Positions 7,209 to 15,250 of a stretch of 63,806 nucleotides of DNA are shown here, one piece after another. A model generated the notes under the pieces. The model ran no database searches. It was given only the letters and a program-made list of their open reading frames with translations, and was not told where the DNA came from. Within the stretch, counting starts at the first letter, position 1; every line of letters starts with the position of its first letter. The stretch covers positions 1-63,806 of the forward strand of contig CAJUQM010000011.1 in the NCBI GenBank assembly GCA_910588005.1, written 5' to 3'. This DNA comes from an uncultured Oscillibacter sp. (GTDB taxonomy: Bacteria > Bacillota > Clostridia > Oscillospirales > Oscillospiraceae). The translations under genes and the position numbers were made by a program.

Positions 7209-9040
7209 TTTTCCACACGTCCTCCCTTGAAGTTTCCATACCCGAAGTGGTCGCACCGCAGGCACCGGGAGGACTCCTGTCCGGCCTCCTCATCGGTCAT
7301 GCCGCACTCGATGCACTGGAAGTCCGCCTTGCGCTCGCAGGCGTCCCGCTCGGTGGCGTTGACCCGGCCCCGGGGCCGGAGGTCTGTACACCGGGGCGTG
7401 GGCACCTTCACCTCAGACTCAATCTCATGGTTGAAGCCCAGATACTCATCGATATTGGCGGCGGCGGCCTTGCCGGCGGCAATGGCCCGGATCACGGTGG
7501 CGGGACCTGTCACACAGTCGCCTCCGGCAAAGACGCCCACCATATCCGGCAGCTGGGTGCTGGAATCCGCCAGCAGCGCGCCGCCCCGCTGAATCCGGAT
7601 GCCCGTCTGTTCCAGGCCCCGGGTTTCGATGCCCTGGCCGATGGCCACGATAATGGTATCCGCGGGAATCCGCAGAGGCTCCGCCGCGGCGGTGCCCGGC
7701 CGGGGCCGGCCCGCCTTGTCCATCTCGCCGATGATCTGAGGCTGGGTCCACAGCGCCGCCACATGCCCGTGCTCGTCAGCCTCAATGCGCAGGGGGGCCT
7801 GGAGGGTCAGCACCTCAGCGCCCTCGGCAATGGCGCCCTCCACCTCCTCGGCCTGGGCCGTCATATCCTCCTGGCGGCGGCGATAGACGCAGGTCACTTT
7901 CTCCGCCCCCAGGCGGATGGCGCTGCGAGTCACGTCCATGGCCACGTTGCCGCCGCCGATAACCACCACGTTCTGGCCCGCGAAGTCGGGCATCTCGTCG
8001 TCGCCGATGTGGCGCAGCAACTCCACGGCGGAGACCACCCCCAGGCTGTCCTCCCCCTCAATGCCGGTCTTTTTATCCGTGTGGGCGCCGATGGAGAGAT
8101 ACAGTCCGTCGTACTGCTGCTTCAGCTCGTCAAAGGTCACGTCCACCCCCACGTCCACGCCGGTATGTACCTCGATTCCCAAAGACAGGATCGAGGCGAT
8201 CTCCGCGTCCAGTTTTTCCCGGGGCAGGCGGTAGCTGGGAATGCCGTAGCGCATCATGCCCCCCAGCTGTCTCTGCTTTTCGTACACGGTGACTTTGTGG
8301 CCCATAAGGGCCAGATAGTAGGCTGCCGACAATCCGCCGGGTCCGCCGCCGATGATGGCCACGGATTTTCCCGTGGCAGGGGCGGGTTTTGGCTGGGGCA
8401 CATCCCCGGCCTGGTCCACGGCGTAGCGCTTGAGTCCGCGGATATTCAGCGCGTCGTCCACCATATTCCGCCGGCACCGGGCCTCACAGGGATGCTCGCA
8501 GATATAGGCACAGGCGGTGGGGAAGGGATTGTCCTTGCGGATCAGGCGCACCGCGTCGCCGCAGCGGCCCTCGCTGATAAGGGCGATGTAGCCGGGGATA
8601 TCCACCCCGGCGGGACACAGGGCCACACAGGGCACGGGGTTTTTCAGGCTTCCCAGGCACCGGTGGTGCAGAATATGCTCCTCGTAATCATCCCGGAACC
8701 CCCGCAGGCCCATGAGGACCAGGTTGGCCGCATCGATGCCGATGGCGCAGTCCGCCGTGTCCACGATGACTTGGGCCGTACTCTCGATGCGCTCTAAGAT
8801 CTTGACGTTGGGTTCGCCGTCCAGCACCTCCCGGATCATGTTGGACAGCTGGGTCAGTCCAACCCGGCAGGGGACGCATTTGCCGCAGGTCTGGGCCCGG
8901 CAGAGGTCCAGAAAGTTCAGCGCCATGTCCACCGGACACAGTCCAGGAGGACTGGCGGCAATCCGCCGCTCCATATTCCGGTACAGCTGCTCTACCACGG
9001 CCTGGGCCTGACCGGGGGTTTTCACTTCCAGTCTGCTCAT
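7202..9040 (-). CDS. Hydrogenase partner: NuoF-type [4Fe-4S] segment fused to GltD-like NAD(P)/FAD oxidoreductase
   Basis: A 612-residue fusion. Residues 1-125 resemble the C-terminal Fe-S domain of NuoF/HydB, with TCGKCVPCRVG (C52, C55, C58) and DTADCAIG (C98), but the FMN/NADH-binding fold that normally precedes it is missing. Residues 128-210 carry the cysteine-rich GltD N-terminus (PVPCVALCPAGVDIPGY, ICEHPCEARCRR). There follow two dinucleotide folds, VAIIGGGPGGLSAA (about 227-240, FAD) and VVVIGGGNVAMD (about 356-367, pyridine nucleotide), then FAGGDCVTGPATVIRAIAAG, and a C-terminal CIECGMTDEEAGQESSRCLRCD cysteine motif. It probably shuttles electrons between NAD(P)H and the hydrogenase encoded next, whose start overlaps its stop. 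A weak GAAAGAAG precedes the ATG. Nucleotide specificity and any bifurcation are untested. Confidence 0.9.
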   Translation of the reverse strand: MSRLEVKTPGQAQAVVEQLYRNMERRIAASPPGLCPVDMALNFLDLCRAQTCGKCVPCRVGLTQLSNMIREVLDGEPNVKILERIESTAQVIVDTADCAIGIDAANLVLMGLRGFRDDYEEHILHHRCLGSLKNPVPCVALCPAGVDIPGYIALISEGRCGDAVRLIRKDNPFPTACAYICEHPCEARCRRNMVDDALNIRGLKRYAVDQAGDVPQPKPAPATGKSVAIIGGGPGGLSAAYYLALMGHKVTVYEKQRQLGGMMRYGIPSYRLPREKLDAEIASILSLGIEVHTGVDVGVDVTFDELKQQYDGLYLSIGAHTDKKTGIEGEDSLGVVSAVELLRHIGDDEMPDFAGQNVVVIGGGNVAMDVTRSAIRLGAEKVTCVYRRRQEDMTAQAEEVEGAIAEGAEVLTLQAPLRIEADEHGHVAALWTQPQIIGEMDKAGRPRPGTAAAEPLRIPADTIIVAIGQGIETRGLEQTGIRIQRGGALLADSSTQLPDMVGVFAGGDCVTGPATVIRAIAAGKAAAANIDEYLGFNHEIESEVKVPTPRCTDLRPRGRVNATERDACERKADFQCIECGMTDEEAGQESSRCLRCDHFGYGNFKGGRVEKW

Positions 9041-9084
9041 ACTGTCACTTCTTTCCCAAAAGTTTGTTTGGTTCCCTAAATAAT

Positions 9085-9113
9085 ATTATGAGCTTTTCCG
9101 CATAAAAAGTCAA
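9085..9113 (-). promoter_or_regulatory. Promoter of the hydrogenase operon
   Basis: Minus-strand TTGACT (9113-9108), 17-base spacer, CATAAT (9090-9085), in an A/T-rich stretch about 45 bases ahead of the flavoprotein ATG. The surrounding bases contrast with the GC-rich coding sequence. Confidence 0.75.
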
Positions 9114-9159
9114 CAAATGTTATTATTTAGTCAAAGTTTCATCCATCTCCATATATTTT

Positions 9160-9178
9160 CTTGTGAAAAAGGCACAAG
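9160..9178. promoter_or_regulatory. Possible operator upstream of the hydrogenase promoter
   Basis: CTTGTG-AAAAAGG-CACAAG is a perfect 6-bp inverted repeat about 47 bases upstream of the -35 box. Its arms recall the TTGTG/CACAA arms of redox repressor Rex sites, but spacing and core differ from the standard site, so the identity of the regulator is open. Confidence 0.35.
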
Positions 9179-9196
9179 TTTCACAGGAAAACGTTT

Positions 9197-9229
9197 AACC
9201 GTCCTCCGGAAATCCTCCGGAGGACGGTT
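9197..9229 (-). terminator. Terminator of the DHHW/MBOAT operon
   Basis: A perfect 14-bp stem (AACCGTCCTCCGGA / TCCGGAGGACGGTT) with loop AATCC, about 100 bases past the DHHW stop. On the minus strand it is followed by AAACGTTTTCC, a weak U-tract. Confidence 0.6.
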
Positions 9230-9327
9230 TGTTAAACCCGTAACAGCCCGCCCCGCCCTTCAAAAAGGACTGGCGGCAAAAAGCACCCCACGTACGGCCG
9301 CGAAAGCCGCCGCACCTATAACGCCTG

Positions 9328-10452
9328 TCACCGGCCCAAGAGCGCCAGGTTCTGGTCCGTGATAAAGTTCGGAACGCTCTGCAGCACCACGATCTGGCCG
9401 ATTCCGTTTTCCGCCGCGTAAGCGGAGGCCGCTCCCCGGTAGTAACGCAGGTCCAGCAGGTGGACCTCCTCAAAATGCCGGGCCAAAAAGGGCGCAAGAG
9501 AATCGGCATAGGAGTCTCGAATCAGCAGAAGTTTTCCCGTTCCCTCCCCATTGCGGATCACGCACAGGGGCTGGTTGCCTCCCAGAAAGGTGGAGTATTT
9601 GTCTTTCTCCCCCAGATAGTCATTATCATACAGTCCCGTCTCCTCCGGCGTGCCGTCCCGCCAGGAGGTGACGCTCAGGCCCCGATCCTCCACCCAGAAC
9701 TCAATGCTGTCCGGCTCCAGCCAGTGGATGCCGGACTGGGAGTAGAGAGTCCCCTGAAACCCGTTGGAGACCGGGAGGTCCCGCTCCTTTGCCGCCTCCG
9801 GCCCCAGAACCTCCTCCCCCCGGCCCAGGGCCTCCATGAGGGCGGCATAGCCGTAATACGCCCCCAGGGTGGACCAGTGGTGGTCCGTGCGGTAAAAGAT
9901 CTCCTCTCCGGCGTGAGCGCGGAGCGCAGTCAAAAGGTCAACAGATTCAGCCCCCTCCAGCTCCAGCGCCTTTGCAATAAACTCCGCCTGATCCCAGCTC
10001 TCCGCCCCGGCAGGCAGCTTCTCCCCCCAAATTTCCGCCGCAGAGGGGATCAGTGCCAGATACACCGGAGCCTCCGTCCTCTCCGCCAGACGCCGGACGC
10101 TGTCCAGGTTCTTTTCCACCACGGCCGTGTCCGGCGTGTTTACCTTGGCAATCAGGGTGCTGCCGCAGAGATACACCCCGTTGAACTCCCGCTTGCCCAG
10201 CAGCTGCTCCGTCCGGGCTTTCAGTCCTGTCCACTCATCCCGCAGGGGAAACTGGTCGGCAAAGTAACTCTCCACCGCCTTGGTGTAGCTGCCGTCCGCC
10301 AGAGCAGACCAGGAAAACTCCGGCCGCTGTGCCAGGGTCCGGTTTTCCGTCTCGGACTGCGTCCGGTCCGGCAGCAGGAGGTGCCAGACCAAAAGACCGC
10401 CCAGGAAAATGCAGAAGAACGCCGTCAAAAAACGGCTATATCCCCTTGTCAT
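9328..10452 (-). CDS. DHHW-family protein (SGNH/AlgX-like), partner of MBOAT
   Basis: A 374-residue membrane-anchored protein. An N-terminal hydrophobic segment (FLTAFFCIFLGGLLVWHLLL, about residues 8-27) should tether an extracytoplasmic domain. ENRTLAQRPEFSW at about 36-48 and the motif FYRTDHHWSTLGAYYGY give the family its DHHW name; LLLIRDSYADSLAPFLARHF supplies the Asp-Ser pair typical of SGNH-type O-acetyl transfer. AAAGGAG lies eight bases before the ATG. Relatives work next to MBOAT proteins in O-acetylation of exopolymers such as alginate, and here it directly follows the MBOAT gene on the same strand. The acceptor polymer is not indicated by the sequence. Confidence 0.85.
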   Translation of the reverse strand: MTRGYSRFLTAFFCIFLGGLLVWHLLLPDRTQSETENRTLAQRPEFSWSALADGSYTKAVESYFADQFPLRDEWTGLKARTEQLLGKREFNGVYLCGSTLIAKVNTPDTAVVEKNLDSVRRLAERTEAPVYLALIPSAAEIWGEKLPAGAESWDQAEFIAKALELEGAESVDLLTALRAHAGEEIFYRTDHHWSTLGAYYGYAALMEALGRGEEVLGPEAAKERDLPVSNGFQGTLYSQSGIHWLEPDSIEFWVEDRGLSVTSWRDGTPEETGLYDNDYLGEKDKYSTFLGGNQPLCVIRNGEGTGKLLLIRDSYADSLAPFLARHFEEVHLLDLRYYRGAASAYAAENGIGQIVVLQSVPNFITDQNLALLGR

Positions 10453-10574
10453 CCCACCGTCTCCTTTATCCCTCGGAATCCGAAAATATTGAGAAAGCTC
10501 CGCCCGGCCGCCTGTACCGCCGAGTTTTCACCAGCCTGGCCAGCCTTTCCCCCCATCGCTTCCAAACTCCGCCG

Positions 10575-11969
10575 TTAAAATCTGAAATACAAAAACGGAT
10601 TGTAGCTGCCGTCCACCAAATAGGCGGTGGACAGCACCAGTCCCAGTCCCATCAGCACCGGGGTCAAGAGCTTTTCCACCCGCGCCGGCAGTCTCTGCCA
10701 GCCCCGCTGGCCCAGAGTGGTGGAAGCCAGGATCAAAATCAGAAAGGTCAGCCCGTAACAGCGGAGGGTGTAGCCGTCCGCCGCACTCCACAGCCGTCCG
10801 CCGCCGAAGCAGACGGAGAGGTATTCACCGCACATGGACAGGTCCTCCACGGCAAAGATTCCCCATCCCGCAAATACCACAGCCAGGGTATACAGGTGCT
10901 TAATCAACACCGGCGTTTTACTCAGCGTCTCCCGCAGGACATACTTCTCCAGAATCAGCCAGGCTGCGAAGTACATTCCCCAGAGAACAAAATTCCAGCT
11001 GGCCCCGTGCCAGAAGCCGGTGCAAAACCACACAATCAGGATGTTCCGCAGGGTCTTGACCGTACCGCCCCGGTTGCCGCCCAGGGGAATGTACAGATAC
11101 TCCCGGAACCAGCCGGTCAGGGACATGTGCCACCGCCGCCAGAACTCCGTCACCGAGACGGAGAGGTAGGGATGGTCGAAGTTCTCACCAAACCGGAATC
11201 CAAAGATCCGCCCCAGGCCAATGGCCATATCGGAGTAGCCGGAGAAGTCAAAATAGATTTGAAAGCCAAAGGCCAGCAGTCCCAGCCATCCTCCCGCTGC
11301 GGTCAGTGTCCCCGCCTCTCCGGCCGCCAGCTGGGCGTCCCACAGCGCACCGATGGAGTTTGCCAGCAGAACCTTTTTGGCCAGTCCCACCGTAAAGCGC
11401 CTGGCCCCCAGGGCAAAGTCCTCCGCAGTGTTTCTCCGGCAGGCCAGCTCCGCCGCCACGGCCTTATACTGAACGACGGGTCCGGCGATCAGCTGGGGAA
11501 ACATGGTGACATAGGCTCCGAAACTGACAAGATTCCGCTGTACCGGCGCGTCACGGCGGTAGACGTCAATGGTGTAGCTCATGGTCTGGAAGGTAAAAAA
11601 AGAAATTCCGATGGGCAGCGGAATGCCCAATTGGGGCAAGCTGACTCCGGGCAGCAAGGAGAGATTGGACGCCAAAAAATCCCAGTACTTAAAAAAACCC
11701 AGCAGCGCCAGGTTAAACACCACCGACTGCCCCACAAACCACCGGGCCAGCCGGTCCCGCTGCCGGAACCGCTCCACCAGCATCCCGTGGGTGTAATCGA
11801 TCAAGGTGGAGAGCACCATAATGGAAATATAGACCGGCTCTCCCCAGCCGTAAAATACCAGGCTCACCAGCAGCAGCACGCCGTTCCTGGCCCAGAGCGG
11901 CACAAGAAAATAGACCGCCAGCACCAAGGGAAGGTAGGCGAACAGAAATGTCAGGCTGCTGAAAATCAA
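10575..11969 (-). CDS. MBOAT-family O-acyltransferase (AlgI/DltB-like)
   Basis: A 464-residue polytopic membrane protein with about ten hydrophobic segments. Diagnostic stretches are VYFLVPLWARNGVLLLVSLVFY at the start, FTFQTMSYTIDVYR, MFPQLIAGPVVQY, FDFSGYSDMAIGLGRIFGFRF, WFREYLYIPLGGNRGG, and FCTGFWHGASWNFVLWG, whose His is the catalytic residue of the family. It should pass acyl groups across the membrane to an extracellular acceptor with the help of the DHHW protein. The start codon is TTG with GGGGG about seven bases upstream. It forms a three-gene unit with the DUF4358 lipoprotein upstream and the DHHW gene downstream. Confidence 0.92.
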   Translation of the reverse strand: MIFSSLTFLFAYLPLVLAVYFLVPLWARNGVLLLVSLVFYGWGEPVYISIMVLSTLIDYTHGMLVERFRQRDRLARWFVGQSVVFNLALLGFFKYWDFLASNLSLLPGVSLPQLGIPLPIGISFFTFQTMSYTIDVYRRDAPVQRNLVSFGAYVTMFPQLIAGPVVQYKAVAAELACRRNTAEDFALGARRFTVGLAKKVLLANSIGALWDAQLAAGEAGTLTAAGGWLGLLAFGFQIYFDFSGYSDMAIGLGRIFGFRFGENFDHPYLSVSVTEFWRRWHMSLTGWFREYLYIPLGGNRGGTVKTLRNILIVWFCTGFWHGASWNFVLWGMYFAAWLILEKYVLRETLSKTPVLIKHLYTLAVVFAGWGIFAVEDLSMCGEYLSVCFGGGRLWSAADGYTLRCYGLTFLILILASTTLGQRGWQRLPARVEKLLTPVLMGLGLVLSTAYLVDGSYNPFLYFRF

Positions 11970-12060
11970 GGGAAATCCCCCTCTCCCACAAAGTCACAGA
12001 GGCAGCCGCGGCAGATTTGCCGCGGCTGCTCCGCGATCTTGAATCACTCGGCATCCCGCC

Positions 12061-12567
12061 TCACGCAAAGGCCTGGTTGAAGATGTCCTCCAGCTGAGTC
12101 TGGGCATCCGTCACAGCCAACAGGGCCAGGTAGTTCCCCTGCCGCTGGACGCTGGCTGCCTTCCAGGACTCGATAGACTCTGGATACCAAGCTCCGCCGG
12201 GGTTGGTATCGTCCCCCACCTGATAGTCGATGCGGCCCTGGAGAATCTCCTGGGCTTTGTCCGCGTCCTCTTCAGACTTGCACTCCACCAGCACCACCTC
12301 GTTCACTGCCGCAGACATCAGAGGTGTCCGGGCAATCAGCTGCTCCGGCTCCAATCCGGCGAGACCGGGGTAATACAGCTCCAGCATCTCCTCCGGAACA
12401 TCCTCCATATAGCCGTCGGTCCACCAGTCGCAGACCTCCTCCATGGAGGTGTAAACCGCAGACAAATCCACATCCTTCTCCTCCGGCGCGCCGCCGCCGG
12501 AGTTTCCGCATGCCGTCAGGCCTGTCAGCGCAAACAGTGTCAGAATCAGTGTCATCCATTTTTTCAT
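12061..12567 (-). CDS. DUF4358-like lipoprotein
   Basis: A 168-residue secreted lipoprotein. The signal peptide MKKWMTLILTLFALTGLTAC ends in a lipobox (LTAC), so the mature protein would be diacylated on Cys and tethered outside. The rest shows the features I associate with DUF4358: YYPGLAGLEPEQLIARTPLMSAAVNEVVLVECKSEEDADKAQEIL, then a Tyr/Trp-rich segment and a C-terminal helix. A strong GAGGAGGAG lies seven bases before the ATG at 12567. Genes of this kind recur beside MBOAT/DHHW pairs, which suggests a supporting role in surface polymer acylation; molecular function is unknown. Confidence 0.8.
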   Translation of the reverse strand: MKKWMTLILTLFALTGLTACGNSGGGAPEEKDVDLSAVYTSMEEVCDWWTDGYMEDVPEEMLELYYPGLAGLEPEQLIARTPLMSAAVNEVVLVECKSEEDADKAQEILQGRIDYQVGDDTNPGGAWYPESIESWKAASVQRQGNYLALLAVTDAQTQLEDIFNQAFA

Positions 12568-12808
12568 AGTAGATCTCCTCCTCATATCGTCGGGGCGTCA
12601 AAAGGGCCAGCGCAGCCTTTTCGGGTGGGCTTTTGATTCAGCGCCCGCAGACAGCCATGCAAGCGGCTCATTGTTCCGGTCTTGCAGGGACCGCCGCCAT
12701 ACGTCCGGCGGTGTTCACCCTTATGACGGATGAAGCGCCAAAAAAGTTCCACCCTCAGTATTTCCTTTTTTCTGAAATTTCAGCGCACATCGCACATCTG
12801 TCCTCTTC
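12568..12808. other. Divergent intergenic region, no gene seen
   Basis: Between the DUF4358 gene (minus) and the threonine aldolase (plus) about 340 bases carry no credible coding frame. I see a small inverted repeat around 12598-12646 (TCAAAAGGGCC with GGGCTTTTGA) and an A/T-richer part from about 12740 that leads into the plus-strand promoter at 12809-12837. Confidence 0.6.
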
Positions 12809-12837
12809 TTGCTTTTATACAGGAATTACGATATAAT
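12809..12837 (+). promoter_or_regulatory. Promoter of the threonine aldolase gene
   Basis: TTGCTT (12809-12814), 17-base spacer, perfect TATAAT (12832-12837), followed by a 5' leader of about 65 bases before the ATG. Confidence 0.75.
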
Positions 12838-12906
12838 TTCAACATCAATTCCGTAACATTTCGGCATCCACTTTTGTTACTTTTTTTGAAAGAGAGGTAC
12901 CACTCC

Positions 12907-13929
12907 ATGTACAGCTTCCGCAATGACTACAGCGAGGGCGCTCACCCGAAGGTCCTCCAGGCCCTGGTGGACACCAACCTGAAGCAGACCTGCGGTTACG
13001 CCCTGGACCCCATGAGCGGCGCCGCCCGGGAGACCATCCGCCGTGTCTGCGCCGCCCCGGAAGCGGACGTCCATTTCCTGGCGGGAGGCACCCAGACCAA
13101 TCTCCTCACCATCGCCGCTTTCCTGCGGCCCTATGAGGCGGTGATCGCCCCCTATACCGCCCATATCAGCCTCCACGAGGCCGGCGCCATTGAGGCCACA
13201 GGCCATAAGGTCTGCGCTGTGGAGACGCCGGACGGCAAGCTGACGCCTGCAATGGTTGCCGCCGTGGCGGACGGCCATACCGACGAATTTATGGTCCACC
13301 CCCGGATGGTATACATCTCCGACTCCACGGAGCTGGGCACCATCTACACCAAGGCGGAGCTGACGGCCCTGCGCCGCTGCTGCGACGAGCGGGGTCTCTA
13401 CCTCTTTTTAGACGGCGCCCGGCTGGGTTCCGCCCTCACCGCCTCCGGCAACGACCTGACACTTCCGGACCTGGCCGCCTTGACCGACGCGTTCTACATC
13501 GGCGGCACCAAGAACGGCGCTCTCTTCGGAGAGGCTTTGGTGCTGAAAAAGCCTCTGGACCACTTCCGCTGGCACATGAAGCAGCGGGGGGCCATTCTGG
13601 CCAAGGGCCGCCTTATGGCCCTTCAGTTCCAGGCCCTGCTGGAGGACGGCCTCTATTTCGACATCGCCCGCCATGCCAATGACATGGCCGTCCGCCTGCG
13701 GGACGGCATGATGTCCCTGGGCTATGGCTTCCCCATCCCCTCCCCCTCCAACCAGCAGTTCCCGGTGCTGCCCAACACGGTGGCGCGGCAGCTGGAGGAG
13801 ATGGGATATGAATTTGAGCCGGAGCGGGTCATCGACTCCGGCCACACCTGCGTCCGCTTCGTCACCAGCTGGGCCACGCCCCAGTCCGCCGTGGACGCCT
13901 TCCTGCGGGATCTGGCCGCCTGCCGGTGA
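12907..13929 (+). CDS. ltaE: Low-specificity L-threonine aldolase
   Basis: A 340-residue PLP enzyme that cleaves L-threonine or allo-threonine to glycine and acetaldehyde. Evidence: the N-terminal FRNDYSEGAHPKVLQAL, the segment HFLAGGTQTNLLTIAAFLRP with the PLP phosphate loop, the stacking-His region APYTAHISLHEAGAIEATGHKV, the LFLDGARLGSAL aspartate, and FYIGGTKNGALFGEALV with the Schiff-base lysine. The start at 12907 is set by AGAGG about nine bases upstream; an in-frame ATG further upstream would place the promoter inside the gene. It stands alone with its own promoter and a GC-rich hairpin behind it. Related beta-eliminating lyases share the fold, so exact substrate preference is not certain. 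Confidence 0.88.
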   Translation: MYSFRNDYSEGAHPKVLQALVDTNLKQTCGYALDPMSGAARETIRRVCAAPEADVHFLAGGTQTNLLTIAAFLRPYEAVIAPYTAHISLHEAGAIEATGHKVCAVETPDGKLTPAMVAAVADGHTDEFMVHPRMVYISDSTELGTIYTKAELTALRRCCDERGLYLFLDGARLGSALTASGNDLTLPDLAALTDAFYIGGTKNGALFGEALVLKKPLDHFRWHMKQRGAILAKGRLMALQFQALLEDGLYFDIARHANDMAVRLRDGMMSLGYGFPIPSPSNQQFPVLPNTVARQLEEMGYEFEPERVIDSGHTCVRFVTSWATPQSAVDAFLRDLAACR

Positions 13930-13982
13930 CGGCCCGCTCACACGCCAGTCCACACCGGCCCTCCGGCACGTCCGACATACTG

Positions 13983-14012
13983 GGCGGCCCCGCCATATGC
14001 GGCAGGGCCGCC
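13983..14012 (+). terminator. Hairpin after ltaE
   Basis: GGCGGCCC and GGGCCGCC enclose an imperfect inner stem about 55 bases after the ltaE stop. There is no U-tract, so termination is likely but not assured. Confidence 0.4.
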
Positions 14013-14022
14013 GAAAACGGCG

Positions 14023-14051
14023 TTGACATCCACTCCCCTTCCGCCTATACT
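14023..14051 (+). promoter_or_regulatory. Promoter of patA
   Basis: Consensus TTGACA (14023-14028), 17-base spacer, TATACT (14046-14051), 26 bases ahead of the patA ATG. Confidence 0.85.
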
Positions 14052-14077
14052 AAACCCATAAAAAGGAGTGTGCGCCT

Positions 14078-15214
14078 ATGGAACTGACACTAAACCGCGC
14101 CGCACTGGGAGTGGAGACCTCCGGCATCCGCCGGTTCACCGCCCTGACCCGGGCCACTCCCGGGGCCTGCAGCCTCACAATCGGAGAACCGGATCTGGAC
14201 TCCCCCGGCTCCGTCCGGGAGGCCGTCAAAGCGGCTTTGGACGCGGGAGACACCCATTACCCTCCCGGCAACGGCTATCCCTATTTGCTGGAGGCCCTCT
14301 CCCAGTATGAGGAGACCTCTCACAGCCTTCACTACTCCCCCGACGAGATCATTGTCACCGTGGGGGCTACGGAGGGCGTCTTTATCGCCCTCTCCGCCAT
14401 TTTAAACCCCGGAGATGAGGTCATCATCCCCACCCCTGCCTTCAGCCTCTACGGTTCCGCCACAGAGCTATGCCGCGGCGTTCCGGTGGCCCTGCCCACC
14501 CAGGCCCACGATTTTCAGATCGCCCCCTCGGAGCTGGCGGCGGCGATCACGCCGAAAACCAAGGCCCTGGTCCTCACGTCTCCCAACAATCCCACCGGCC
14601 GTGTCTACACGAAGGAAACGCTGGACGCGGTCCATGAAATTCTCCGGGATCAGCCTATTTTTGTTCTGTGTGACGACGTATACCGGGAGCTTATTTACAC
14701 AGAGGACTACCGCAGTTTCGCCGGCTTTACAGACATGCGGGACCGGTTGATCGTCATCAACAGCTTCTCCAAGCCCTGGGCCATGACCGGTTGGCGGCTC
14801 GGCTGGTGCATGGCGGACAAGCCGGTGAAAGAGCGGATGCAGCTGTTCCACCAATACGCCGTCGTATCCGTCCCCTCCTTTGTCCAGCGGGCCTGTGTCA
14901 CGGCGCTGGCCTGCGGCACCGCCCCCACCGTGGAGCTGTTCCGGCGGCGCAGGGACTATGTGTGCAAGCGCCTGGCCGCCATGGGGCTGGAGTTCCATAA
15001 GCCGGAAGGGGCTTTCTATGTCTTTCCCAGTATCCAAAAATACAGCGCGGACTCCGAGTCGTTTTGCAAAACCATGCTGCGGGAGGGTCTGGTAGGGGTG
15101 CTGCCGGGCGTTTACTTCGGCACCGAGGGGTACATGCGCCTGTCCTACTGCTATTCGGACGGCGATTTAAAAGAGGGGTTGGACCGGATCGAACGGTTTT
15201 TGAAAACCCTGTAA
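14078..15214 (+). CDS. patA: Class I aminotransferase, PatA-like (N-acetyl-LL-diaminopimelate aminotransferase)
   Basis: A 378-residue PLP aminotransferase. The N-terminus (LNRAALGVETSGIRRFTAL, SLTIGEPDLDSPGSV, THYPPGNGYPYLLEAL) closely follows Bacillus subtilis PatA as I know it. Also visible are LTSPNNPTGRVY, the PLP-binding FVLCDDVYRELIY, the Schiff-base lysine in NSFSKPWAMTGWRLGW (about residue 230) and GAFYVFPSIQKY. AAAAAGGAG precedes the ATG. PatA makes N-acetyl-LL-diaminopimelate in the acetylated lysine branch, and the other genes of that branch lie next to it (dapL convergent, dapA-dapB-dapH beyond), which supports this over a general aspartate or aromatic aminotransferase. Confidence 0.82.
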   Translation: MELTLNRAALGVETSGIRRFTALTRATPGACSLTIGEPDLDSPGSVREAVKAALDAGDTHYPPGNGYPYLLEALSQYEETSHSLHYSPDEIIVTVGATEGVFIALSAILNPGDEVIIPTPAFSLYGSATELCRGVPVALPTQAHDFQIAPSELAAAITPKTKALVLTSPNNPTGRVYTKETLDAVHEILRDQPIFVLCDDVYRELIYTEDYRSFAGFTDMRDRLIVINSFSKPWAMTGWRLGWCMADKPVKERMQLFHQYAVVSVPSFVQRACVTALACGTAPTVELFRRRRDYVCKRLAAMGLEFHKPEGAFYVFPSIQKYSADSESFCKTMLREGLVGVLPGVYFGTEGYMRLSYCYSDGDLKEGLDRIERFLKTL

Positions 15215-15250
15215 AAAAAGACCGGGAGGCCGCAGCCTCCCGGTCTTTTT
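15215..15250. terminator. Bidirectional terminator between patA and dapL
   Basis: A 16-bp stem (AAAAAGACCGGGAGGC / GCCTCCCGGTCTTTTT) with loop CGCA, A-run on one side and T-run on the other, sitting exactly between the two convergent stop codons. Confidence 0.93.

Noticed and set aside
5511..7592. Very long open frame (about 690 codons) on plus, antisense to the hydrogenase genes
   Set aside because: A consequence of high GC and codon bias opposite a real gene. No ribosome site or domain; the minus strand holds a complete hydrogenase.
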